A stretch of DNA of 64,000 nucleotides, taken from positions 1,463,684 to 1,527,683 of the forward strand of contig NW_011887292.1 in NCBI RefSeq assembly GCF_000151315.2, read 5' to 3'. Both the position numbers and the translations under genes were made by a program. Below, one piece after another: positions 1-11,300 of this stretch. Position 1 is the first letter of the stretch; every line of letters begins with the position of its first letter. The DNA comes from Capsaspora owczarzaki ATCC 30864 (taxonomy: Eukaryota > Opisthokonta > Filasterea). Under the pieces are notes generated by a model. The model searched no databases. It was not told the origin of the DNA and saw only the letters and a list, made by a program, of their open reading frames with translations.

Positions 1-532
1 CTTGCTTGATGGTCGAGCAGCGACACCCACAGACAAGAGAGCAGCAAGACCAGAAAAGCAGCGTGCGGGGGGGGGGGGAAAGAGCAGAGTATCAACAACA
101 ACAAAAAAGCACATGGAACGATGCAAAAAACAGAAAAACAAAAACAAGTCGCGACAGACCAGCACAAAAGCTCACACGACTCGGCTCCCCAGCGACTACA
201 GTGAGCCGCAGCAAAGATCAGCATTGTAGAATGTGTGTCGAATAAGGAGAAGCAAGGAGACGGGGGGAGGCAGCTCTGCGCATGATCATCAAAGTCACAC
301 ACCTTTACAAAAACGAAGAAAAAAAGAATGAATGGATTTGGATGGCAGTTATTCAAACCTCCCATAAACGCAATCTCCATCACAGACACAAAAAGATGCA
401 AAAGTTAAAATCAAGTGGTTGTGAGACTCGGAATGATTTGAAAATTTGTGCTTCCTGTTGTATTGTTATACCAACTGGGGGTGAAATCGCCAAAACGACA
501 AGCAAAGCAGAAAAAGCCGCAGAGCACGACAT
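1..532. other. Left-edge non-coding stretch
   Basis: No supported gene. The short open frames here are low-complexity Lys/Arg/Gln-rich text with no recognisable domain. The stretch holds a run of G at about 67-78 and A-rich sequence. The part nearest 532 must contain the 3' UTR of the minus-strand eL20 gene. The rest may be upstream sequence of a gene beyond the left edge. Confidence 0.5.
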
Positions 533-1482
533 TTAGAAGAAGGTGTGGGGGCGCTTGGCAAGGAACTTTGCCTTGGACTTGAGGACGCGGTGGGGCAGGG
601 GGAACTTGAGCGCGTTGTCGTGGAACTGGGTGACAGCGACACGGCGGCACTTGGCGGCGGGGATCTCGGCAGCCTTGATGATGTGCAGGGAGCGGCCACG
701 GACGCGGTGGCGGGCAGCCATATCGCGGTAGCACGAGGTGACGGCGCCAGCGATGGTGAGGTCACGGAACTCCTTGTACATGTTGTGGTGGTATGAGCGC
801 GAGTCGTAGCGAGCCCAGACGCCAAAGTTCTTGATGGTCTTGGGCTTCTTCTCGTGGATCTCAGAGCAAGAGACGACCTCGCCGGAGGTCTTCTTGAACT
901 TGCGGAGCTTGGAGAGGAAGTACCAGAAGCGCGAGCGAGCAACGATGTCGTTGGGGGCGAAAATCTTCATGCGGTAGAGCTTGGTGACCGGCTCCTTCTC
1001 GGTGGGGAGCTTGCGGCCGATGATCTCGAACTGACGGAGCTGCAAGGGGGGAAAGCCAAGGCAACCACGTCCACGTCCAGCGTGAGTGTCGTGTGAAACA
1101 AGACATGGGGTGGGTCGGGGGAAGGCAAAAAAAGCCAAAAGAAAAAAAAAAAAAGTGGCGCTCCAGTGCAAACGGCTTTCTATCGCATCGCAGCCACCGT
1201 CCAGCGAGCCCCTGCGACGGCGAGCCGGCACCCAGCACTTCCAAAAGCGCGTGCTGATCGGGAGAGTGGGGCCCACACGGCGAGCGTGCAAGCACCAAGA
1301 CGCGGGCAAGGCTTTCAAAAGCTGTCCAGCAAGACCAAGTTCCGGCGACCGCACTGTCTCCCCCACTTGCCACGGCCCTTTCGCCGTCATCTGGCGTCGC
1401 AATACCACTCCCCAGCCTCTAATCCGATATAGCAGGTCGATGTGCATCGGATTGGACAACTTACAGCGCCGGTGACACGCAT
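533..1482 (-). CDS. RPL18A: 60S ribosomal protein eL20 (L18a)
   Basis: Structural protein of the large cytosolic ribosomal subunit. Two coding exons: 1465-1482 (six codons, MRVTGA) and 533-1039, joined across a 425-nt intron with a GTAAGT donor and a TTGCAG acceptor, phase 0. The 174-residue product is nearly the length of human RPL18A. It matches the family throughout: [12 protein letters not shown] at the start, [54 protein letters not shown], and an end in FPLPHRVL...RPHTFF. The start is fixed because human L18a has the same six-residue lead before LRxYxxxGR. A pyrimidine-rich stretch precedes the ATG on the sense strand. The intron carries a T tract on the sense strand. Identity is essentially certain. 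The only inference is that exon 1 is the first coding exon. Confidence 0.96.
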
Positions 1483-1958
1483 GATTAAGGAACAAGAGAG
1501 AGCGAACAGAGACGCCTCGACCAAATCGGTTGAGTTTTTTTTTTTCTTTAGTAATTTTTGGTTTTTTTTTTGTTCCATTGGATTTGCCAATCATTATTTT
1601 CCATCAGCCGAGGAAAACCTGCGCCTGTATGTCTAAGCTGTAGAAATTGATCGAGTTAGAACGGTCAACCTCAGAAGAGGTGTACGTTGGTTGTTGAGAG
1701 GCAGGACGGCAGGTTTGGTTGTCAACGTCCCTTCAGACACGGTTTATTGCTCGTACCCATTCTCTACCTTCGAGTGTAACCTGTACATTTATTCTTGTTG
1801 TAGTTGCAAGGACACACGAGGTTGGGGCGCGAGTTTGGCGACTTGTGGGGCCTCGCAACACCAAAAACCAGACAATCGCTTGAGCAATTTGGCACTTTGG
1901 CAACTCGGAAAAAAACCAACAACAACAACAACAACAGGCCCAGCCAGCATGAACACAT
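1483..1958. other. Gap between eL20 and RABGGTB
   Basis: This 476-nt stretch lies between two minus-strand genes. It should contain the eL20 promoter and 5' UTR on its left side and the RABGGTB 3' UTR on its right. Seen: two T tracts at 1535-1570 and an AAC triplet run at 1917-1936. No coding region was recognised. Confidence 0.5.
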
Positions 1959-3450
1959 TCACTTTCGTCGATCCTTGTTGCGTTGCATGACCCGGTCGAT
2001 GACATCTTGAGGCAGGCAGTAGACAGAGTTGACCGGCTTGATTGCCAAACCCGCGCTGACACCCACCACGCCTTCCTGGTCGGATTGCACCTTGGCATCC
2101 GGAGCACCCAGACGGGCAAGCAGGGACAAGCCTGCCAGACCAAAGACGGTGTGGTAGGGATCGCTCATGTCATCCGGACGATCGGCAATGCCACCAGCAA
2201 CATCGTCCTGGCAAGCGAGAATGAACTTGGCGAGTCGCTCGGCATCAATCCACTGCAGTCGGTCCAGCATGCACATGGACGACAGCACCCACCACGAGTA
2301 GCACACATCGGGCAGCTTCTCGGGGCGGCCGTTCAACCCGCCGGATTTGGGCAACTGTCTCTCTGCGAGCCACCAGCCCAGCTGATCGCGATCGACGCAC
2401 GCATCCACGGCTCCAGCAATCGTCAGAGCACCAAGACACACGTACACTTGCGAGGCGTGAGACTCGGAGCCCGGCACACGACCAAAGCCGCCGTCAAAGT
2501 TGGCCGTTGATTGAATAAACCGGACGGCAGCCTGGACGTCAATGGCGTCGAGTCTTCCAAGGAGAGACAGACATGCCATCGCACACAACGAGAACCGCGT
2601 GTCCACCTCGCCCCAGACGTCGCCGACAAACGAGCCGTCCGGCTGCTGCAGCGACGCAACAAACGCCACCGTGGCTTCCTCGTCAATCGCGTCCAGTCGG
2701 TCGAACAAGCACAGAATTTGCACAGCAGACAGCGTCGACAGAACATGCGCATCGTGACCAATACTTGCACCAAAGCCTCCTCGCTGAGAAGCCGAGGCGG
2801 CGACGAGCTGCTTGACGTACTTTTGGCGAGCTGCTTCCTGTGCTGCGTTTGTGCGTGCGTCCGTGGAAGGGGTTGCATCGCTGCCAACCCCTGTGTTTGT
2901 GTCTGGCGCATTGGGCAATGCCTGGCTCGGGAGCGATGCAGCGGCAGCAGCGGTCGCATGAGAGGCATCAACTGTGCGGCTCCTCAGCGCCTCGCTCGCC
3001 TCCAGCTCTGCAAAGGGCGCTGGCGGGTTTCGGTGCTGGCAGTCGCGCACAAATGTAACAATAGCCTCGCGGTCCATCTGGTCGAGCGCCCCCATCAGGT
3101 CGAGCGCCGTCAGCGACCAGAACATGCCGTTCATGCGCAGGTGCTCTGTGACGGCATACTCGTACGGGTTGTTCGCAGGCGTGTAGCCAACCAGGAACTC
3201 GACATGCTTCTTCAAGAGCAATGGGTGGATTGTGGATGGCAGCGTGGCGTCTTTGCTCTCGTACGACGCCTGTCACACACAAAGTGCAAGTGCAATCATC
3301 ATGTCAGCCAAAGCCACAGTCACAGTCACAGTGTTCACTTTGGGCAGCAAACCACCAAAAAGAACATCCAATGCGATCTGTTCACATCCGAGTGCATTGC
3401 TTGTCGGTTGACGGAGCACCAGCATGATGTGAAATTGTATGACGCACCAT
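1959..3450 (-). CDS. RABGGTB: Rab geranylgeranyltransferase beta subunit
   Basis: Catalytic beta subunit of the enzyme that attaches geranylgeranyl groups to C-terminal cysteines of Rab GTPases, working with an alpha subunit and Rab escort protein. The main exon is 1959-3269. The best start is an ATG at 3448-3450 that forms its own coding exon: ATG, then a GTGCGT donor, then an acceptor at 3270, phase 0, giving MASYESKDATLP. Family motifs are SIGHDAHVLSTLSAVQIL, WGEVDTRFSLCAMA, FDGGFGRVPGSESHA and GGLNGRPEKLPDVCYSWW. Zinc ligands Asp and Cys are seen in PDVCY and His in DPYHTVFG. The protein is 437 residues against about 331 in human. An 84-residue Ala/Ser/Thr-rich insertion (about residues 81-164) sits between FVRDCQH and GGFGASIGHD, and a smaller one precedes IKPVN near the C-terminus. 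Catalytic identity is certain. The one-codon first exon is inferred from splice signals. Confidence 0.93.
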
Positions 3451-3650
3451 TTGGACCGTGGAGTGTCAAAAGACTGTGCGTTTTTTCTGTGTCGAATTTC
3501 GGTTTTGCTGCAATGTTGGATTTTGAGTCATCGTCAAAGTATTCAAAGTGTTTCTTGTTGGTGAATGGATGCATCATCGTCTTGTACAAACTACCACGAT
3601 TTGGCCGATTTTCGCAAGTGTCAACTTTGACAAATCAGCACCTCAGAACC

Positions 3651-3681
<31 letters not shown>

Positions 3682-3903
3682 GATTGCTGCAGGATTTCAA
3701 GGCAGCGGTGCGCCTCACCCGCTCCTTTGCTGGTTCCTTGCGATTGCTGTTGCTGTTTTGTCCGTGCAATGTACGCATCGAGAGCTCTCGGATGACCATC
3801 GGATTCAGACCTCCAAGAGATGTGAAGTTATTTTGTATTTTTCTTTGAACAAAGCACTCTTCTTTTTTGATTTTTTTTCAACTTGAATTAATTTCCCAAC
3901 GCC
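3451..3903. promoter_or_regulatory. Divergent intergenic region, RABGGTB / giant alpha-actinin
   Basis: About 450 nt separate the start of RABGGTB (minus) from the start of the alpha-actinin/spectrin gene (plus), so both promoters and 5' UTRs must lie here. The main visible feature is a poly-A run at about 3651-3677. I see no convincing TATA box or upstream coding exon. Confidence 0.5.
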
Positions 3904-5296
3904 ATGGATTCTCGCATCAAGGAACTCGGCGCGGATCGCACCCTCGTGCAAAAGAAGACCTTCACCAAGTGGGTGAACATGCATCTCGCCAAGGTCGGCC
4001 TCAAGGTACGACAAGCCATGCAAAGCCGATGAGTAATGAGAAGAAGAAGAAGAAAAAAAAAGAAAAAAAAGAAAAAGAATCATGTGTGTGCTTCGCTTTC
4101 AACTGTGAGCGAACATTCTTCGCGCAGGGCATGGTGCGTGGACGACCTGAGCGCGGCGGCCGGCGCATGCACGCTGGATGGCTGTGCTCGCATTCATCTC
4201 GCCACTCCATGCGCTCGGGGGCGACTGACGATCGAGCCCGAGCCATGGCTGCAGCGCATGCGCAAAGAAACGGCTCGCCGAGACCCGAAAAAAAAAAAAA
4301 AAAACCACGAAAAAAGGAGGGGAAAAAAAAAATGCATCATTGAGCAAAATGCGAATCGCTTTCGACCTCAAACGCCAACGATGGCAGAGCCACGGAGCAT
4401 CAGAGTAGAGAGAGCGAGGGAGTGGAGTGGAGTGGTAGCCACAGACATCCCGATCGCATGGCTCGCGGGTCCTCCTTTCGAAGGCACAACGGGCAGATCT
4501 AGCAAAGAGATTTACATTTTATTTTTCGTTTTTTTATTCATTTTTTTTTTAACAAAACTCGTTTTTATTCAAAAATTGAAAATGGCAATAACGAAAAAAA
4601 AAAAAAAGAAAAAAAAAAAAGAACGTCCAAAGCCATCGCATTGCGGCTGTGCTGCTGTTGCCAGGGGGCCACTCGCGGTTGAGCACGCGGATGGCATAGG
4701 AGCGACAGCAATGAGACCGATTGTGTTCCGTTGGCTTGGTGCATCCCTGGCCAGCGAAAAGCAGCAGAACAACATCACAATGCTGCAGTGAAGATCGGGA
4801 TTGTGGAAATAAAAAAATAAAAAAAAGTGTTTCGATGTTGTCATTTCCAAAAAAAAAAAAAAAAAAAAAAAGAGGCATTTTTTTCAGTGCCAACCTTTTT
4901 TTTTTTTTCAACAGATCTTGCTTTTGAGCTCTTTCGTTGTCTTTTGTTTCGCTTGCATTCATCACACTTTCCTCTGCAAAAACGAATTTTTTTTTTTGCA
5001 ACGATGGTGGCAACTATGCCACTTTGCCACAATATGAAATGGTTGAGAATGAGCGAGCAAACGAAACAAACTGCAAATATGCAGCAACCAAAAAACCCAC
5101 AAGTTCTTTGTTGCGGTACATGCCCTGTCACGTACAAATATGACATGTGGCTGAGAGTATCCGATCTGGTGAAAATCAAAAGCAAAAGACTATGTTCAGA
5201 TGGTCAGATTTGAGACCGATCAATACTGTATTTTTTCTTTTTTTCTCTTTTGTTCGTTTTGTTCTTTTCATGTTTGATTGTTCTTGTACTCACCTT

Positions 5297-5337
<41 letters not shown>

Positions 5338-8300
5338 CCCCCAATCATCCCGAATTCTCGACATGCTCCATTTTTCTCCTTCTAGTGCGACGATCTGTAC
5401 ATGGATCTGCGTGATGGCACAAAGCTCCTCAAGCTGCTCGAGATTATCAGCGGCGACACACAGGCTCGCCCCGAGAAGGGCAAGATGCGTGTGCACTTGA
5501 TGAGCAACATGCGCTCGGTGCTCGACTACCTGAAGCGCAAGATTACGATGGAAAACATTGGCCCGGAAGATCTTGTCGACGGTAACGGCAAGCTCACGCT
5601 CGGTCTGATTTGGACCATCATTCTTCGTTTCCAAATCCAAGACATTAGCATGGAAGCGCTCTCTGCCAAGGAGGCCCTGCTCTTGTGGTGCCAACGCAAG
5701 ACGGCTGGCTACCCCGGCGTGAACGTCCAAGACTTTTCAAAGTCGTGGAGCAACGGTCTTGCCTTTAATGCCCTGATTCACAAGCACCGCCCCGACCTGC
5801 TTGACTTTAACGCTCTGTCGAGCGGCGACCCCGTCGCCAACCTCAACAAGGCCTTTGATATCTGCGACAAGGAGTTTGGCGTTGCCAAGCTGCTCGACGT
5901 CGAGGACGTGAACGTTGACCGCCCTGACGAGCGCTCCATCATGACGTACGTGGCTGCGCTGTACCACTACTTTAACTCGCACAAGGACGAGGGCCTTGCT
6001 GCCGGTCGTGTTGGCAACGTTGTCGATTTCCTCGCCGAGATTGACGCCATGCAGGAGCAGTACGAGAAGATGGCCACGGATCTTCTTGCCTGGATTCAGG
6101 CCAAGCGCGAGCGTCTCGATTCGCGTGACTTCCCCGACACGCTGCCCTTGCTCCAGGGCAGCACCACCCAGTTCTCGCAGTACCTCAAGGAGGAGAAGCC
6201 TGGCAAGTACACTGAAAAGAGCAACCTCGAAGTCCAGCTGTTTGACATTCAGACCAAGCTGCGCTCGCGCGGTCTCATCGAGTACGTGCCTCCGGGTGGC
6301 AAGAGCGTCCGCGATGTCAACAAGGCCTGGACCAAGCTCGAGCGCTCCGAGCACGAGCACGAGCAAGCTCTCCACAAGGAGATTGCCCGCCAAGAGCGTC
6401 TGGAGCACCTCGCCCAGCGCTTCAACCGCAAGGCTGGTCTCCGCGAGCAATGGCTGGCCGAGTCGACTCGCCAGCTCCAAGATGTCGAGACGACCAATGC
6501 TGCTGCCACCGCCTCGAAGGACTTGCACGCCGTCCGCGGTCTGTCCGCCAAGCTCGACTCGATCGACACGGACGTTCGCGCGCACGAGGACCACGTCGAC
6601 TCTCTCACCGATCTCGCCGAGGAGCTTGCCGACGGCAAGTACCACGCTCGCGCCGAGATTGCCGCACGTGACGCGGCAGTCGGCCAAAAGTTCAACGAGC
6701 TCGACGCCCTTCTGGCCAAAAACCGCGATGCCCTCGATGCCAGTGGCCTGGTGTGCCACTACCACAGCGACGCCGACGATGCCGATGCCACCCTGCGCGA
6801 GGCACAGATTGTCGCCACCTCCGACCTCCTTGGCCGCGACGTCGACTCTGTCACCAAGCTGCTTGACGACCTGCGCCAGACTGAGGAGGAGGTTGCGCGC
6901 CAGGGCCAGGTCCAAATCACCGACCTGCGCGCTCGCTCGAACGCGATCGGAAACACTGAGCACTCGCACGTCCAGCCTGCGAACGCCGCCGAGGTTGCCG
7001 AGCGCCAGGCTGCTCTTGAAGCCCTGCACGCCGAGGTGCTCAAGCAGCTTGCCGACCGTCGCAAGCGTCTCGAGCAAGCCCTGGCCGCTCGCCGCTTTGA
7101 GGTTGACGCCCAGGACGAACTTGCCTGGATTGCCGACCGCGAGCCCACCGCCGCCTCCACCGACGTTGGCTCCGACCTGACTTCGGCCCGCAACTACCGC
7201 CAGAGGCACGCTGCCTTTGAGGTTGAGGTCAACGGCCACGAGCCGCGCATTCACCAAGTTGTTGCTGCCGGCGCCGCCCTGCTGTCGGGCACCAATGACG
7301 CTCACGACCAACAGGTCAAGAAGACGAGCGACGACGTTGAGGCGCAGTGGAAGCACCTGAAGGAGCTTTCCGCGCAGCGCGCCAAGCTTCTTGACGACGC
7401 TGTTCGTGCCGAGCAGTACCACGCCGATGCCACTGAGGCCGAGTCGTGGCTCTTTGAGCAAGAGTCCGTTGTCAACTCGGGCGACCTTGGCAAGGACGTC
7501 GAGAGCACTGAGGCCCTCATCAAGAAGCACGACGCCCACGAGGCTGCAATCAACGCGTACAGCCAGAGCATTGGTGGCCTCCAGCAGCAGAGCAACTCGC
7601 TTGGCGCGGACAACCACCCGTCCAAGGACATCATCTCTGACCGCCAGGGCGCCATCGACGACCAGTACAACAACCTCAAGGAGGCTGCTGGCGCGCGTCG
7701 TCAACGCCTGGTCAACGCTCTTCGCCTGCACACGTTCGAGCGTGAGGCTGACGGCCTGGAGCGCTTCTTGCAGGCCAAGGAGGACATTGCTCGCTCGGAG
7801 AACATTCCCCACGATCTTGAGCACATTGAGGCCTTCCAGCGCAAGTTTGACAAGCTCGACCAAGACTTGGCTGCTGGCACAGACCGCGTCGACCGCGTCA
7901 ACTCTCTTGGCGATGGTCTGACCAAGGAGGAGCATCCCGAGTCCGAGAAGGTGGCTGCCCGTCAGGCCGAGCTGAACGATCGCTTCAACAAGCTCAAGGA
8001 GCTTGCCGCCGCCAACAAGGACCGTCTGCAAGGCGCCCGTGGCGTTGAGCAGTTTGGCCGCGAGGTCGACGAGACCAAGTCCCGCATGGCGTCCAAGGAT
8101 GCCGCCCTGGGCAGCGCTGACGTCGGCACCGACATTGGCTCTGTGCAAGAGCTGCAGCGCCGTCACGAGGCTCTGGAGCGCGACCTCGATGCCATCAAGA
8201 ACAAGATTGGCAACCTCAACGAGCTTGCAGACAACCTCACCAACGACGCAGACCGCCCCGCCGAGCAGGTTGCCGCCGTTCGCGAGAGCCAGAAGGAGCT

Positions 8301-11300
8301 CAACGACGCTTGGGCTGCTCTCAGCGCCAAGTCCGACGCTCGCCGTGACCAGCTGGCTGCCGCACTGAGCCTCCAGGAGTTCTTGGCCCGCGCTCGCGAT
8401 ATCACCTCGTTCATGAGCAACATTTCCGCCGTTATGGCGGCCGAGGAGCTTGCCAAGGATCTGGTCCGTGCTGAGGCCATGCTTTCCAAGCACCAGGAGC
8501 GCAAGGGCAAGATGAACGCCAACGCCGACTCGGTCAAGGCTCTCGACGAGACGGGCGCCGAGCTGATTGCCGCCGACCATTTCGCCAAGGCTGACATCCA
8601 GGCTCAGCTCGACCGCATCCATGCCGAGCAGGACAAGCTTGGCCAGCAGTGGGCCACTCAGGCACACAAGCTCGGCCAGTGCCGCGACCTGCACATCTTC
8701 TACCGCGATGCCGACCAGATTGACGATTGGATTGCCGGAGAAGAGACCCAGCTCTCGCGCCAGCGCAACAGCATTGCCGACTCGCTCGAGGCTGTCCGTC
8801 TCATGATCCGCCGCAACGACGAGCTTCGTCGCGCCATTGCCACCGAGGAAGAGACTGTTGCCCGCCTCGACACGCACGCCAAGCGTCTTGGCGACGAGAA
8901 GCACTACGATGCGTCCAGCATTGACACTCGTCGCGACGATGTCCTCGCCAAGTTTGCCGCCCTCAAGGCGCACGCCGACCAGCACGCCCAGGATCTTGCC
9001 GGTATGCTCCGCATGCAGCAGGTTGCCAAGGACCTTGCTGACGCCCAGCAGTGGGTGGACGACAAACTCCAGTCCTCCTCCTCGCTCGACCTTCCCCCGA
9101 GCCAGGACGGCGTTGTGAGCGACGCGGATGTTGCCGATCGCCTCAAGCGCCTGGAGGTCTTCCAAGCCGAGCTTGACGCCAACCGCGACCGCATCGATGC
9201 TGTTCGCAAGGCCGCTGACGAGCTTGCTGCCACCGGCATGCCCGGCACTGGCGCGCTCGGCGACGACAGCGCTGCCCTCGGCCAGGACTTTGACAACCTG
9301 GTCGCCGCTGCTGCCGCCAAGGCCCAGCGCATTCGCGAAGCTGGCGAAGCCCAGGCGTTTGCCAAGGCCGCCAAGGACATTGACGTCTGGCTGGATGAGG
9401 CTGCCACTGCCCTCCGCAACGAGGACGTTGGCAAGGACCTCACTGGCTCGACTGCCCTTCTCGACGAGGTCAAGCGCGTCGACCGCGAGATTGCCAGCCA
9501 CGAGCCGGCTATTCAGGAGCTCCAGGCGCTTGCCAAGTCCCTCGCCGAGAAGAACGTCTCTGACGCGCCCGCCATCCAAGCTCGCGCTGACGCCATTTCT
9601 GCCCGCTTTGCCGAGCTGCCTCCGCTTGCTGACGGCCGCAAGAAGAAGCTGGATTACGTCATTGAGCTGCATCGCTTTGCCCGCGACGTCGACGACGAGC
9701 TTGCCTGGATTGGCGAGAAGGACAACGTTGCCGCCAGCACCGACTATGGCAAAAACCAGACTTCCGCCCAGAGCCTGCAGAAGAAGCACATTGCCTTTGA
9801 GGCTGAGCTCTCTGCTCACCAGCCCAGCGTGGACGGCGTCTCGAGCAAGGGCCGTGAGCTCGCCGCCGCTGTTCCCGAATCTGCCGAGTCGATCAACGCC
9901 AAGGTTGACGATGTCCAGACCAAGTGGAACGCGCTCAAGCAGAAGGCTGCCGACCGTGGCGCCAAGCTTGACGAGACTGTCGACTTTTTGCGCTTCAACG
10001 CCGAGCTCGACGAGGAGGAGTCGTGGGTCAAGGATCGCCAGGCACTGCTCCAGTCGAACGATCACGGCGACTCGCTCCCGGCCACCGCCGCGCTCGTTCG
10101 CAAGCACGACGAGTTTACTGCCGATCTTGGTGTCCACCAGGAGCACGTCAAGAGCATTCTCGCCATTGGCGAGCGTCTGCTGCAGCAGGGCCACTACCAG
10201 GCGCCTGCCATTGCTTCGCGCATGGAAAGCGTCGAAAACGGCCTGGCCGTTCTCGGCGATCTGTCGCTCAAGCGCCGCAGCCGTCTCGACGACGCCCTCA
10301 AGTTCCACCAGTTCAACAACGCTGCCGACGCCATCTCGGCCTGGATCAAGGCTCACGACCAGCACGCCTCGTCGACCGACTACGGCCGTGACTTGGTTTC
10401 CGTCAAGTTCTTGGCCAAGCGCCACGGCGACTATGTTGTCGTCCAGGACGCCTTCCAGAGCCGTGTGGATGACCTTGGCACCTTCAAGGACCAGCTCGTT
10501 GCCGCCTCGCACAAGGACAGCGCTGCCGTTCAGGAGCACCATGGCGCTGTTCTGACTCAGTGGAACACCCACCGCGACAGCGTGCAAAAGCGCACCGACA
10601 AGCTCGCCAGCGAGCAGAAGCGCTTCCAAGAGCTCGACGAGCTCATGCTTCTCTTTGCCAAGAACGCTGGTGTCTTCTACAACCGACTCGAGAATGCCGA
10701 GGAAGACTTGTCCGAGTCTGTCCGTGTCAACGACCTGGCTGAGGTTGAGGCTCTCAAGACGGAAGATTTGCGCCACCGCGATTCTCGCGAGCAAATTGCT
10801 GCCGACCTGAAGGTCCTCACCGATCTCCAGGGCCAGCTGAGCGGCCAGGGCGTGTCGAACAACCCTTACACTCCCTACACGATCAACCAGCTCACTGAGA
10901 AGCATGCCGACTTCCTCAAGCTCATCGACACGCGCTTTGAGGCTCTCAACACTGAGACCAAGCGCCAGGAGAAGAACGAGCAGCTGCGCAAGGAGTTTGC
11001 CCAGAAGGCCAACGCTCTTGGTCAGCAGGTGGTTGCCATCCGCGCCTCGCTGGTTGAGGGCTCTGGCAGCCTCGACGAGCAGCTCAAGTCGATCGAGGAG
11101 CGCCACAAGTCTGTCGCCACGCTCTCCGCCGCCCACAAGGAGGTTGAGGTTCTCGGCCACAAGCTCGAGGAGGAGCGCATCTTCAACAACCCGCACACCG
11201 AGCACACGCCCGTTTCGCTTGCTCAGCAAATCGATCAGCTCGACCAGCTTGCCAACCGTATGAAGTACAATGTCAAGCAGCAGATTGACGCGCGCAACAA

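Noticed and set aside
6-245. Short plus-strand frames at the left edge
   Set aside because: Gln/Lys/Arg-rich, overlapping each other in two frames, no domain and no splice partner in view.
4006-5385. A separate small gene inside intron 1 of the giant alpha-actinin
   Set aside because: All frames there depend on A or T homopolymers, and none shows a recognisable motif.
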